From Microbacterium marinum (GTDB taxonomy: Bacteria > Actinomycetota > Actinomycetes > Actinomycetales > Microbacteriaceae), in assembly GCF_014204835.1 (NCBI RefSeq), contig NZ_JACHMD010000001.1, positions 2,604,001 through 2,668,000 on the forward strand: a DNA stretch of 64,000 bases, given 5' to 3'. The position numbers were made by a program, and so were the translations under genes. The notes below the pieces were generated by a model that searched no databases, was not told where the DNA came from, and saw nothing but the letters and a program-made list of their open reading frames with translations. Positions 16,607 to 26,163 of the stretch are shown here, piece after piece. Within the stretch, counting starts at the first letter, position 1; every line of letters begins with the position of its first letter.

Positions 16607-17688
16607 CCGCCGTCGAACCCCAGCTGCCCGTGGACGACGCCCCCGGCGACGCCGTCAGCGCCGGCACCACCGCCACGACTGCGAAGGCCGGGCGCTCTCG
16701 CGTGCCGTGGCGCTTCCTCGGCGGTCGCGCCGCGTTCTACCTGTTCACGCTGTGGGCCGCGATCACGATCAACTTCTTCCTCCCCCGGTTCATGAAGGGC
16801 GATGCGGTCGATCAGTACCTCGCCCGCAACCGCAACGTGAGCCCCGAAGCCGCCGAAGCACTCCGCGCCCTGCTCGGTATCGACACCGACAAGAGCATGT
16901 GGCAGCAGTACCTCGACTACTGGGCGCTGCTGCTCCGCGGCGACCTCGGCGTCTCGCTCCTGCACGGCCTGCGCCCGGTCTCCGAGGTCATCAGCCAGGC
17001 ACTGCCCTGGACCGTGGGCCTCGTCGGGTTCGCGACGATCATCTCGTTCCTCATCGGCACGATCGGCGGTGCGATCGTCGGCTGGCGCCGCGGCAGCCGG
17101 GCAGACGTCCTCATTCCGATCACCACCTTCCTCAGCACCATCCCCTACTTCTGGCTCGGCCTGCTCGCCATCGCGGTCTTCTCGGTCAACCTGAAGTGGT
17201 TCCCGATCGGCAAGGCCTACGGCGTCGGGATGTCGCCCGAATTCACCCCCGAGTTCATCGGCCAGGTGATCCACCACGGCACCCTGCCGGCGGTGACGAT
17301 CATCATCGCCTCCCTCGGCGGCTGGATGCTCGGCATGCGTAACATGATGCTCACCGTCCTCGACGAGGACTACATCACCGTCGCCCAGGCCAAGGGCATG
17401 CCGAACTCCCGCGTGCTGTGGCGCTACGCCGCGCGCAACGCGGTCCTCCCCCAGATCCAGAGCTTCGCCCTGTCGATCGGCTTCATCGTCGGCGGCACGA
17501 TCGTCATGGAGATGGTCTTCAGCTACCCCGGCGTCGGCAAACTGCTGCTGGATGCCACCAACGCGAAGGACTACGCGCTCATGCAGGGCGTCTTCCTCGT
17601 CATCACCCTCTCGGTGCTGATCGCGAACGTCCTCGCCGACGTCGCCTACGCGTTCCTCGACCCGCGCACCCGCCAGACGGAGGCCTGA
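16603..17688 (+). CDS. ABC transporter permease, DppB type
   Basis: 361 residues. A variable ~45-residue N-terminus precedes about six membrane helices (FYLFTLWAAITINFFLPRFM is the first). The cytoplasmic coupling motif reads AQAKGMPNSRVLWRYAARNAVLP, typical of the DppB group. GTG start overlapping the upstream ATPase gene. It pairs with the next permease to form the channel. Confidence 0.92.
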   Translation: MTAVEPQLPVDDAPGDAVSAGTTATTAKAGRSRVPWRFLGGRAAFYLFTLWAAITINFFLPRFMKGDAVDQYLARNRNVSPEAAEALRALLGIDTDKSMWQQYLDYWALLLRGDLGVSLLHGLRPVSEVISQALPWTVGLVGFATIISFLIGTIGGAIVGWRRGSRADVLIPITTFLSTIPYFWLGLLAIAVFSVNLKWFPIGKAYGVGMSPEFTPEFIGQVIHHGTLPAVTIIIASLGGWMLGMRNMMLTVLDEDYITVAQAKGMPNSRVLWRYAARNAVLPQIQSFALSIGFIVGGTIVMEMVFSYPGVGKLLLDATNAKDYALMQGVFLVITLSVLIANVLADVAYAFLDPRTRQTEA

Positions 17689-17689
17689 C

Positions 17690-18691
17690 ATGTCCGCGAC
17701 CATGACCCTGCGCACGGCCGGCCCCGCCGAGCCCGTCCGCACATCCTTCTGGGCGAAGCTCGGCTCCGCGTTCGCGATGTTCCGCAACGCGAAGTCGATC
17801 ACGGGGCTCGCGATCCTCGGCTTCTTCGTCCTCGTGGCGATCTTCGCCGACGTGCTCGCCCCGTTCTCGCCCACCAAGGTCGACAACACCGCGCGATTCC
17901 AGGCCCCCTCGGCCGAGCACTGGCTCGGCACGACCCACATCGGCGAGGACGTCCTCAGCCAGGTCATCCACGGGACCCGCGGCGTGATCGTCGTCGGCTT
18001 CCTCGCCGCGCTCATCGCCACCGTGATCGCGATCGTCGTCGGCGTGGTCTCGGGGTACCTGCGCGGCTGGCGCAGCGAGAGCCTGTCGGCGCTCACCAAC
18101 GTGTTCCTCGTCATCCCCGGGCTGCCGCTGATCATCATCGTGGCGTCCATGGTCGAAGACGCACCCCTCGTGCTCATCGCCGCCGTGCTCGGCATCACTG
18201 GCTGGGCGTGGGGCGCGCGCGTGCTCCGCGCGCAGACGATGTCGCTGCGCAACCGCGACTTCATCCAGGCCGCGCGCGCCAACGGCGAGCCGCTCAGCCG
18301 CATCATCGCCGTCGAGATGCTGCCGAACCTCATGGCGCTCATCGCGGCGAGCTTCGTCGGCACCGTCACCGCTGCGATCCTCGGGCTCACGACGCTCTCC
18401 TACATCGGCGTCATCCCCGTCGACACCTACAACTGGGGCACCATCCTCAACTGGGCGAGCGCGCAGGGCGCGTTCCGGCAGAACCAGTGGTGGTGGTACC
18501 TGCCCCCGGGGCTCTGCATCGCCGCGATCGGTGTCGCCCTGTCACTCATCAACTTCGGGATCGACGAATACGTCAACCCGCGTCTGCGCTCCGCCGGTGA
18601 ACGTGCCCGCGCCATGAAGAAGAAGGGCCTCGACGTCAACGACGCCGTCACCGCCGTCCGTCCCACACCCTCCAAGGACTCCGCCGTATGA
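17690..18691 (+). CDS. ABC transporter permease, DppC type
   Basis: 333 residues with an N-terminal helix (SITGLAILGFFVLVAIFADVLAPF) followed by five more, and the coupling loop FIQAARANGEPLSRIIAVEMLPN. The segment GTTHIGEDVLSQVIHGTR is the usual DppC signature region. It begins one base after the DppB stop and its stop overlaps the GH3 gene. Confidence 0.92.
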   Translation: MSATMTLRTAGPAEPVRTSFWAKLGSAFAMFRNAKSITGLAILGFFVLVAIFADVLAPFSPTKVDNTARFQAPSAEHWLGTTHIGEDVLSQVIHGTRGVIVVGFLAALIATVIAIVVGVVSGYLRGWRSESLSALTNVFLVIPGLPLIIIVASMVEDAPLVLIAAVLGITGWAWGARVLRAQTMSLRNRDFIQAARANGEPLSRIIAVEMLPNLMALIAASFVGTVTAAILGLTTLSYIGVIPVDTYNWGTILNWASAQGAFRQNQWWWYLPPGLCIAAIGVALSLINFGIDEYVNPRLRSAGERARAMKKKGLDVNDAVTAVRPTPSKDSAV

Positions 18692-20928
18692 CCTCCGTCG
18701 ACGTGTCGACCGCCCCCTACCTCGATCCCGCCCTCCCCGTCGACGACCGCGTCGCCGACCTCCTCGGACGCATGACGCTGCCAGAGAAGGTCGGGCAGAT
18801 GATGCAGTTCGATGCCCGAGAAGACCTCGAGGGCATCGTCCTGGGCCACCACGCCGGCTCGATCCTCCACACCTCCCCCGCGAAGGTGCTGCGGGCCGCC
18901 GAGCTCACCGCGCAGACCCGCCTCGGCATCCCCTTGCTCGTCGCCGACGACTGCATCCACGGGCACTCCTTCTGGGAGGGCGCGACCATCTTCCCGACCC
19001 AGCTCGGCATGGCCGCCTCATGGGACACCGCGCTCGCCGAGCGCGTCGCCCGCGCGACCGCCGCGGAAGTCGCCGCCACCGGCATCCACTGGACCTTTTC
19101 GCCCGTCCTCTGCATCGCGCGCGACCTCCGCTGGGGACGCATCAACGAGACGTTCGGCGAAGACCCGTTCCTCATCGGCGAGCTCGCCTCGGCGATGGTG
19201 CGCGGCTACCAGGGCGACGGGCTCGACGACCCCGACGCGATCCTCGCGACCGCGAAGCACTTCGCCGGGTACTCCGAGACGCAGGGCGGCCGCGACGCCA
19301 GCGAAGCCGACATCTCGCGGCGGAAGCTCCGCTCGTGGTTCCTGCCGCCATTCGAACGCGTCGCCCGCGAGGGGTGCCGCACCTTCATGCTCGGCTACCA
19401 GACCACCGACGGCGTGCCGATCACGGTGAACGACTGGCTGCTCAGCGACGTGCTGCGCGGCGAGTGGGGCTACACCGGCACCCTCATCACCGACTGGGAC
19501 AACGTCGGGCGCATGGTCTGGGAGCAGAAGGTGCAGCCCGACTACGCGCACGCGGCCGCCGCCGCCGTCAAGGCCGGCAACGACATGATCATGACGACGC
19601 CCGGGTTCTTCCAGGGCGCGCTCGACGCCGTGGCATCCGGTCTGCTCGACGAAGGCGACATCGACCAGGCGGTCTCGCGCGTGCTGTCGCTGAAGTTCCG
19701 CTTCGGCCTGTTCGAGAACCCGCGACTGCCCGACACCACGCGGATCGCCGAGGTCATCGCCTCGCGCGCGCACACCGAGCTGAACCTCGAGGCCGCGCGC
19801 CGCTCGCTCGTCCTGCTCCGCAACGACGGCACCCTCCCGCTCGCACCGGCGACGCAGCGCGTCGCCGTCGTCGGCCCCCTCGCCGACGACGCGCAGACCC
19901 AGCTCGGCGACTGGGCCGGGTCCTCCGGCCAGGTCGACTGGATGCCGGACGGACACCCCCGCGCGCAGATCACCACCGTGCTCGACGGATTGCGGTCACA
20001 GTTCGACGGCACTGTGACGTACGAGCGCGGCGCGGACATCCTCGAGCTGACCGACGACCCCGCCGGGGTCTTCCCCGACGGGCAGCCGCGCCCGCCGATC
20101 GTCGTGCCGCGGGAGCCGGATGCCGCGCAGATCGCCGCCGCCGTGGCATCCGCAGAGCAGGCTGACGTCGTCGTCGCCGTCGTCGGCGACCGCATCGAGC
20201 TCGTCGGCGAGGGGCGGTCGACCGCGACCCTCGAGCTCGTCGGCGGCCAGCGCGCGCTGCTCGATGCCCTCGCCGCGACCGGCACGCCGCTCGTCGTCGT
20301 GCTGCTCGCCTCGAAGCCGCTCGTGCTGCCGGAGTCGGTGCAGGGCGCCCCCCTCGTGTGGGTCGCGAACCCCGGCATGCAGGGCGGGCGCGCGATCGCC
20401 GAGCTGCTGCTCGGGCGGATCGAGCCGACCGGTCGGTTGCCGATCTCGTTCGCCCGCCACGCCGGCCAGCAGCCGACGTACTACAACCAAATCCGCGGCC
20501 AGCATGGCGACCGCTACGCCGACCTCACCCAGGAACCCGCCTTCGCCTTCGGCGACGGCCTGTCGTACTCCACCGTCGAGTACACGGATGCCACGATCCT
20601 CACGCCTGCGGTCGGTGTCGCCGAGACGGTGCGGGCACGCGTGACCCTGCGCAACACCGGCGACCGGCCGGCGCACGAGGTCGTGCAGGCCTATGTGCGC
20701 GATCGAGTGACCTCGGTGAGCTGGGCAGACAAGGAGCTCAAGGCCTACCGGCACGTCGACCTCGCACCCGGGGAGTCGACCACGGTCGAGGTCGCGATCG
20801 ACGCCGCCGACTGCACGATCGTGGATGCTGCCGGCAACCGCATCGTTGAGCCCGGCGCGTTCGAACTGCTCATCGGCCCGTCCTCGCGCGACGCCGCACT
20901 GCACGCAGTCGGCTTCGAGATCCGCTGA
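18688..20928 (+). CDS. Glycoside hydrolase family 3 beta-glycosidase
   Basis: 746 residues, no signal peptide, so cytoplasmic. The N-terminal TIM barrel has KHFAGY and the nucleophile aspartate at about residue 269 in LITDWDNVG. The alpha/beta sandwich follows from about residue 385, and a fibronectin type III-like domain ends the protein (VQAYVRDRVTS). It likely cleaves imported beta-glucosides or cello-oligosaccharides delivered by the linked ABC system. The start overlaps the DppC stop and the gene is last in the operon. Confidence 0.92.
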   Translation: MTSVDVSTAPYLDPALPVDDRVADLLGRMTLPEKVGQMMQFDAREDLEGIVLGHHAGSILHTSPAKVLRAAELTAQTRLGIPLLVADDCIHGHSFWEGATIFPTQLGMAASWDTALAERVARATAAEVAATGIHWTFSPVLCIARDLRWGRINETFGEDPFLIGELASAMVRGYQGDGLDDPDAILATAKHFAGYSETQGGRDASEADISRRKLRSWFLPPFERVAREGCRTFMLGYQTTDGVPITVNDWLLSDVLRGEWGYTGTLITDWDNVGRMVWEQKVQPDYAHAAAAAVKAGNDMIMTTPGFFQGALDAVASGLLDEGDIDQAVSRVLSLKFRFGLFENPRLPDTTRIAEVIASRAHTELNLEAARRSLVLLRNDGTLPLAPATQRVAVVGPLADDAQTQLGDWAGSSGQVDWMPDGHPRAQITTVLDGLRSQFDGTVTYERGADILELTDDPAGVFPDGQPRPPIVVPREPDAAQIAAAVASAEQADVVVAVVGDRIELVGEGRSTATLELVGGQRALLDALAATGTPLVVVLLASKPLVLPESVQGAPLVWVANPGMQGGRAIAELLLGRIEPTGRLPISFARHAGQQPTYYNQIRGQHGDRYADLTQEPAFAFGDGLSYSTVEYTDATILTPAVGVAETVRARVTLRNTGDRPAHEVVQAYVRDRVTSVSWADKELKAYRHVDLAPGESTTVEVAIDAADCTIVDAAGNRIVEPGAFELLIGPSSRDAALHAVGFEIR

Positions 20929-20933
20929 GACCA

Positions 20934-20971
20934 ACGACGGGGACGGGCACCCCTGCGCCCGTCCCCGTCGT
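20934..20971 (+). terminator. Terminator-like hairpin after the glucoside operon
   Basis: ACGACGGGGACGGGC and GCCCGTCCCCGTCGT pair perfectly over 15 bases with an eight-base loop, six bases after the GH3 stop. The following TGCTTCGT is only weakly T-rich. Confidence 0.65.
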
Positions 20972-20996
20972 GCTTCGTGCCCGCTCGAGGCGTGAG

Positions 20997-21182
20997 TCAG
21001 ATCCCGCCACCGCCGATGCGGGTCCACGCTGTGGAGCCCTCGGCGCGACGCGAAGCCTGCCTCGGGTCAGTCGATGCTGGGCCGCCAGCGCGCTGCGTGT
21101 CGTCCCGGCGACTCGACGACACGGGCCCGAGCACGCGATCGAAGAACGCGGAGATCCTGCGGACGATCCGAGGCCTGGTCAT
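20997..21182 (-). CDS. Possible small basic protein
   Basis: 61 residues, MTRPRIVRRISAFFDRVLGP then a Ser/Arg-rich tail ending TRIGGGGI. TAGCCT (21189-21194) lies exactly six bases before the ATG, the leaderless signature found at other starts in this window. There is no homologue I recognise. The rest of the 20972-21328 interval shows nothing else except the promoter of the next gene. Confidence 0.4.
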   Translation of the reverse strand: MTRPRIVRRISAFFDRVLGPVSSSRRDDTQRAGGPASTDPRQASRRAEGSTAWTRIGGGGI

Positions 21183-21328
21183 GACCGCAGGCTAACCGGC
21201 CGCGGCGCCGCCTGCTGTGAACGGTCGGTGAACGCCTTTCCCAGCATGATCGTTTTCTCATTTTGATCTGGGGTTGACCGGCCCGGATTGGCCCGCTCGA
21301 TGTCGTACCCCCTCACCAGAATAGAGGT

Positions 21329-22642
21329 ATGACCAGCCCCGCAGAGACACCCGGATCGGACGCCTTCATGGCGTCCCTCGCCGGGCTGGCTCATGGGTTC
21401 GAGGGGTTGGCCCAGGATGCCGCGGCCGTGCAGATCCGCGAGGTTCGTCTGCTCGCAGCCGCGGCTGCTCTGGCCGAAAAGACCGCCGCCGGGTCCCCTG
21501 CACGGGTCCGCGAACAGGACATGGTGCTGAGGTCGGTCTCGGCGGAACTCGCGGGAATCATGCGCGTTGCCGACCGCACCATGCAGCGCCGGATCGACGA
21601 GGCACGAACGATCGTCGAGGACTATCCGACCGTGCTCGACGCTTGGGAAGCCGGGAGGATCGTGCGCGGGCACGTCCTCACGATCGTCGCTGCCGGATCC
21701 GTGCTGCCACCCGAGCTGCGGGGTCGGTTCGCGGATGCCGCTATCCCGACGTGCGAACGCGACACCCCGAACCGGGTCCGCCCAGCGTTGGAGATGCTCG
21801 CGCAGCACCTGCACCCGCGGTCGTTCGCCGAGCGACACGAAGCAGCCGCGGCCGGCCGGTGCGTGCGGATCGTGCCCGAGTCCGACGGGATGAGCGAATT
21901 GATCGCGAAGATGCCGACGGCGATCGCGGAGGGTATCCACGACCGCCTCACCCGGATGGGTCGGGCGATCATTGACACCCGCGGCGAACGCGCTGCGACG
22001 GGTGACGCCGAGGTCGTGTCGACCGACGCACGCACCATGGACCAGGTCCGCGCAGACCTGCTCGCCGACCTCCTCCTCGCAGGTACCCCAGCGCTCGACG
22101 ACACCCGCGACACGTCCGCGGGTCCGCTTGGGAAGATCCGCGCCCGTATCCAAGTCGTCATCCCCGCGCATGCGCTCGCGAATGATGACCACGACGCCTG
22201 CGACCTGGTCGGTCGGTCCCCGATCGACGTTGCGACAGCACGTGAACTCGCCGCAGGGAACAGCCAGTGGGAACGCCTCGTCACGCACCCGATCACCGGG
22301 GCCGTGCTCGCGGTCGATTCGTACCGGGTGCCGGAAAAGATGCGCCGCTTCCTCCAAGCTCGGGACCAGCACTGCCGGTTCCCGGGATGCCGCCAGGCGG
22401 CGATCCGCTGTGAGGTTGATCACAACGTCGATCACGCACTCGGCGGCAAGACCCACACCTGCAATTTGTGTCACCTCTGTCAGCGACACCACTCGATGAA
22501 GCAATTCACCGCATGGAGGGTCCGACAACTCAAGGGTGGCGTCCTGGAATGGACCTCACCCCTCGGCAGGATCTATCGCGAAGACGCACCCACCCCGGCC
22601 GTCGCGTTCACTCCTGCCGACATCTCACTCCCACCGTTTTGA
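21329..22642 (+). CDS. DUF222 / HNH endonuclease domain protein (13E12 type), copy 2
   Basis: 437 residues, paralogue of the gene at 10864-12234: both start MTS-AETPGSDAF, both have CAGAAT six bases before the ATG, and both end with the same HNH motif (CRFPGCRQAAIRCEVDH, LCQRHH). The last ~130 coding bases are nearly identical at DNA level, including identical runs around 22517-22600. Internal parts are more diverged. Immediately downstream lies a truncated unrelated gene. Confidence 0.88.
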   Translation: MTSPAETPGSDAFMASLAGLAHGFEGLAQDAAAVQIREVRLLAAAAALAEKTAAGSPARVREQDMVLRSVSAELAGIMRVADRTMQRRIDEARTIVEDYPTVLDAWEAGRIVRGHVLTIVAAGSVLPPELRGRFADAAIPTCERDTPNRVRPALEMLAQHLHPRSFAERHEAAAAGRCVRIVPESDGMSELIAKMPTAIAEGIHDRLTRMGRAIIDTRGERAATGDAEVVSTDARTMDQVRADLLADLLLAGTPALDDTRDTSAGPLGKIRARIQVVIPAHALANDDHDACDLVGRSPIDVATARELAAGNSQWERLVTHPITGAVLAVDSYRVPEKMRRFLQARDQHCRFPGCRQAAIRCEVDHNVDHALGGKTHTCNLCHLCQRHHSMKQFTAWRVRQLKGGVLEWTSPLGRIYREDAPTPAVAFTPADISLPPF

Positions 22643-22938
22643 CCGGCCGCTCGCTTCGGGCGTTCGGAGGCGATGCAGCGCACGACTGCCGGTTCATCTT
22701 CGTACGACCGCGCGACAGGTACCTCTCGCTCTTTCCCGAGCGCGACGTCATCGAGACCCCGCTGGACGAGGTGTTCGACGTCAACGGCTGGGACCTCGCC
22801 AAGAGACTCCTCGAACGCTTCGTCGATGCGCAACTCACGCGCGCCGAAGCGTTCGAGGACGCCGCATCGTTACGAGACCCTGCGCTCGTCCGCTCGCTCG
22901 TCGACCAGTACTTCGTCTCGCAGCTCGGGCCTACTTGA
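22643..22938 (+). pseudogene. Fragment of a YcgL-type predicted nucleotidyltransferase
   Basis: The plus strand after copy 2 of the HNH gene stays open and encodes CRFIFVRPRDRYLSL, ERDVIETPLDEVFDVNGWDLAK, which match the core of the YcgL/COG3541 nucleotidyltransferase family. The N-terminal glycine-serine motif of the family is missing; the fragment has no start of its own and reads in from the HNH gene. The end (LVDQYFVSQLGPT) also looks abnormal. It is a remnant, apparently truncated at the boundary with the HNH gene. Confidence 0.65.
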
Positions 22939-23821
22939 GCCCGGTCATCGCGATGCCCTGCACGAAGTAGCGTTGCAGGAAGAGGAACAGCACCAGGATC
23001 GGCGTCACCACGAGCACCGAACCCGCCATGAGCAGCCCGTAGTACGTGCCGTTCGATCCGACCGAATACAGCGACAGTGCCACCGGCAGCGTGTACATCT
23101 GCTCGGTCTGCGCAACCACCAGCGGCCACAGGAAGTTGTTCCACGAGCCGAGGAAGGTCAGGATCGCGAGCGTCGCGATCGGCGGACCGCACTGCGGCAG
23201 CACGACTCGCAGGAAGATGCGGAACTCCCCCGCACCGTCGATCCGCGCCGCCTCGATGAGCGCGTCGGGCACGCCCATGATGAACTGCCGCATCAGGAAC
23301 ACGCCGAGCGGTCCGGCCAGGAACGGCAGGATCAGCGCCGGGTACGTGTTGACCAGCCCCATGTTCGCCACCAGGACGAACATCGGCACGAGCGTCACGA
23401 CGCCGGGCACCATCAGCGTCAGCAGCACCAGCGCGAACAGCACCTTCTTGCCCGGGAACTCCAGCTTCGCCAGCGCATACGCGACCATCGAGCAGAACAC
23501 GATGTTCCCGACCACGACGATCAGCGCCACGACCACCGAGTTGAAGAAGAACTGCCCGTAGTCGAGCTGGGTCAGCCAGCGGGAGTAATTGTCGAGCGTC
23601 GCCTGCTCCGGCCACCACGTGATGGGTCGCTGCAACAGCTCGCCCTGCGTCTTGAAACTGCCGAGCAGCATCCACAGGAACGGCGCCAGCGTCATGATCA
23701 GCCCGATGGTCAGCGCGAGGTACGTCGCGCTGCGCGACCAGTTGAACGACCTGCGTGAGCGGCGAGGTGCGGCATCCGTCAGAGCGGACTTCGAGGGTTC
23801 GGTGACCGTGGTGATTGCCAT
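22931..23821 (-). CDS. Carbohydrate ABC transporter permease, MalG type
   Basis: 296 residues with six helices (YLALTIGLIMTLAPFLWMLLGSF is the first) and the coupling motif EAARIDGAGEFRIFLRVVLP. The second permease of a CUT1-type sugar importer. It begins one base after the MalF-type gene. The operon has no own ATPase, so a shared MsiK-like ATPase encoded elsewhere is expected, as is common in actinobacteria. Confidence 0.92.
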   Translation of the reverse strand: MAITTVTEPSKSALTDAAPRRSRRSFNWSRSATYLALTIGLIMTLAPFLWMLLGSFKTQGELLQRPITWWPEQATLDNYSRWLTQLDYGQFFFNSVVVALIVVVGNIVFCSMVAYALAKLEFPGKKVLFALVLLTLMVPGVVTLVPMFVLVANMGLVNTYPALILPFLAGPLGVFLMRQFIMGVPDALIEAARIDGAGEFRIFLRVVLPQCGPPIATLAILTFLGSWNNFLWPLVVAQTEQMYTLPVALSLYSVGSNGTYYGLLMAGSVLVVTPILVLFLFLQRYFVQGIAMTGLK

Positions 23822-23822
23822 C

Positions 23823-24749
23823 TCAGTTGTCCTTCGATCGCAGCAGTCGGAACTGCACCGCCGAGAGCGCCGCGATGAACGCGAACAGCACGTAGGCGGC
23901 GGCCGAAGCGACCGAATAGTCGCCGTAGCCGAACTGGTTGTAGACGTAGTAACTGATCGTCAGGGTCGAGTTGAGCGGCCCGCCCTGCGTCATGACGAAC
24001 GGCTCCTCGAACACCTGCAGGAAGCCAACCGACAGCAGCACGGCGCCGAGCAACAGCGTCGGGCGCATCAGCGGCAGCGTCATGCTCGTGAACCGGCGCC
24101 ACGCGCTCGCCCCGTCGACTTCAGCGGCCTCGTAGACGTCGCGCGGGATCGCCTGGAGCCCGGCGAGAAAGATGATCATCAGCGTGCCCATGTTTCGCCA
24201 GGCGCCCATCACGATGATCGAGGGCATGGCCCAGAACGGGTCGTTCAACCAGTCGGGGCCGTTGATCCCGACCCACGACAGCACGGTGTTGAGCAGCCCG
24301 GAGTCCTGCAGGATGAACTTCCACACGACCGCAACAGCGACGATCGACGTGACGACCGGCGTGTAGAAGCCGACCCGGAAGACGCTCCGGAACCTCTCGA
24401 TGCCCGAGTTCAGCGCCACCGCCAGCAGCAGACCGAGCGCCATCGTCAGCGGGATGCCGACGCCCACGAAGTAGAACGTGTTCACGATCGACTTCACGAA
24501 CAGCTCGTCCTGGAACAGCGTGACGAAGTTCTCGAACCCGACGATGTTCACGTTGAACGGCGAGCGGAGGTCCCGCACCGTCAGGTCGGAGAACGACATC
24601 GCGAACGAGCCGAGCAGCGGCCCCAGCATGAAGACCGCGAAGATCACCAGGAACGGCAGCGCGAACAGCCACGCGACCACCGCCGTGCGGCGCCGCTGGG
24701 CGGCGAATCCTCCTCGCCGCCCAGCCGCGCTCGTCGAAGCGAGCGCCAT
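23823..24749 (-). CDS. Carbohydrate ABC transporter permease, MalF type
   Basis: 308 residues from ATG 24749, five bases after the stop of the binding-protein gene; a longer in-frame version would overlap that gene. Six helices and the coupling motif EAAEVDGASAWRRFTSMTLP. First permease of the CUT1 sugar importer. No strong ribosome-binding site is visible, consistent with translation coupled to the upstream gene. Confidence 0.9.
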   Translation of the reverse strand: MALASTSAAGRRGGFAAQRRRTAVVAWLFALPFLVIFAVFMLGPLLGSFAMSFSDLTVRDLRSPFNVNIVGFENFVTLFQDELFVKSIVNTFYFVGVGIPLTMALGLLLAVALNSGIERFRSVFRVGFYTPVVTSIVAVAVVWKFILQDSGLLNTVLSWVGINGPDWLNDPFWAMPSIIVMGAWRNMGTLMIIFLAGLQAIPRDVYEAAEVDGASAWRRFTSMTLPLMRPTLLLGAVLLSVGFLQVFEEPFVMTQGGPLNSTLTISYYVYNQFGYGDYSVASAAAYVLFAFIAALSAVQFRLLRSKDN

Positions 24750-24754
24750 GGAAG

Positions 24755-26044
24755 TTACCAGCCCGTGCCGAGCGACTCGGCCTTCGCGACGATGGCGGAT
24801 GCCGCCTCGGCGGCGTCGCTGCCGTTGGCGACCTTCTCGGCCTCGGTCTCGATGAACGCCGACATCTCGTTCCAGCTGGGCACCGACGGCGGAGCGACGG
24901 TGTTCTCGAGCTGGTCGTTGAGCACGGACAGCCGGGGGTCGGAGGTGAACGGCTCGGCGTCGAGCGCCGAGGTCACGGCCGGGAGCGCGTTGACGGTCTC
25001 GAACCACTGCTGCTGCGTCTCAGCCTCGGACAGCCAGCGGATGAGCTTCCACGCGCCGTCCGCGTTCTCGGCATCCTCGAACACCCCGAGGTGCCCGCCG
25101 CCGAGGTACGAGTCGTTGCCATCGGCACCCGCCGGCACCGGTGCGGTGCCGACGTTCTCCTCGACCCATTCCGGCGATTCCTGGTCGCCCAGCACGCCGA
25201 CCATCCACGGACCGGAGATGAAGGCGGGGTTGGAGCCGTTCGCGAACGCCGCGGTCTGCTCGTCACCGTAACCGGAGGTGGGCGCGAGGCCGTCGATGAA
25301 GAACGAGGCGTAGTACTCGAGCGCGTCGGTGAGCGCCGCTTCGTCCCAGGCGTAGGCGTCGCCCGCGTCGTTCAGCACGTCGCCACCGGCCTGCGCGTAG
25401 AACGGCAGGATCACCTGCGTGGAGTCTTCGGCGTCTCCCATGGGGAGTTGGATGCCGTACTTCGCGCCGCCTGCGGTCATCGCCTCACCGAATGCGGTGA
25501 GTTCCTCCCACGTGGTCGGAGCCTCGACGCCCGCTTCTTCGGCGAGGTCGGTGCGGTAGTACATGACGCGGGTCTCGACGTACCACGGCACGGCGTACGC
25601 GGTGCCTTCGACCTCGGTGGACTCGAGGGCCGTCTCGTTGAAGCCGTCCTCGTCGACGAGGTCGTCGGGCACGGGTGCGAGACCGCCCGCCGCGACCATG
25701 GAGGGCAGCAGCGACGAGCCGATCATGATGGCGTCGGGGACGGTGCCGGCGGCGACGGCGGTCTGGTACTTGGTCATGACGTCGGCCCACGGGATGGAGG
25801 TGACGGTGACCTTCGCGTCGGGGTTCTCTTCGACGAAGGCGTCGGCGAAGTCGCCGAGGTTCTCGCCCTCTTCGCCCATCGCCCAGACTTCGATGTCTCC
25901 CGTCGCGGGAGCGTCATCGACGGTCGCGGCTTCGGCGTTGCCGTTACCCTCGCCGGCGTCGTCGGCGCGGCCGCAGCCTGCCAGGGCGAGAACGCCCACC
26001 AGCCCGATCGCACCGAAGGCGAGTGCCCGATTACGCAGCTTCAC
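24755..26044 (-). CDS. Extracellular sugar-binding lipoprotein
   Basis: 429 residues. GTG start with GAGGAGGAATC upstream. The signal peptide ends in lipobox LAGC, then an acidic linker. The mature part is an SBP_bac_1 fold (TKYQTAVAAGTVPDAIMIG, WEELTAFGEAMT, NGSNPAFISGPWMVG, AWKLIRWLSEAETQQQWF). Binds an oligosaccharide for the two downstream permeases. Substrate unknown; the related operator shared with the GH3 operon hints at a related sugar. Confidence 0.92.
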   Translation of the reverse strand: MKLRNRALAFGAIGLVGVLALAGCGRADDAGEGNGNAEAATVDDAPATGDIEVWAMGEEGENLGDFADAFVEENPDAKVTVTSIPWADVMTKYQTAVAAGTVPDAIMIGSSLLPSMVAAGGLAPVPDDLVDEDGFNETALESTEVEGTAYAVPWYVETRVMYYRTDLAEEAGVEAPTTWEELTAFGEAMTAGGAKYGIQLPMGDAEDSTQVILPFYAQAGGDVLNDAGDAYAWDEAALTDALEYYASFFIDGLAPTSGYGDEQTAAFANGSNPAFISGPWMVGVLGDQESPEWVEENVGTAPVPAGADGNDSYLGGGHLGVFEDAENADGAWKLIRWLSEAETQQQWFETVNALPAVTSALDAEPFTSDPRLSVLNDQLENTVAPPSVPSWNEMSAFIETEAEKVANGSDAAEAASAIVAKAESLGTGW

Positions 26045-26092
26045 GATTCCTCCTCGTTGAGTCTTGACTCCGCGGCAGCTGGCGGGAAAAGT

Positions 26093-26116
26093 AACTTAGC
26101 AACTGCTCGCTTAGTT
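26093..26116. promoter_or_regulatory. Probable TetR operator of the second sugar ABC operon
   Basis: AACTTAG (26093-26099), ten bases, CTTAGTT (26110-26116): an inverted repeat matching six of seven positions, with the same arm length and spacing as the perfect operator at 13124-13147. It lies between the divergent binding-protein gene and the TetR gene. Confidence 0.6.
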
Positions 26117-26163
26117 TGTTGAGCATAGACTGACGACACGACCCCTCGCAAGAGAGAAGGCGC

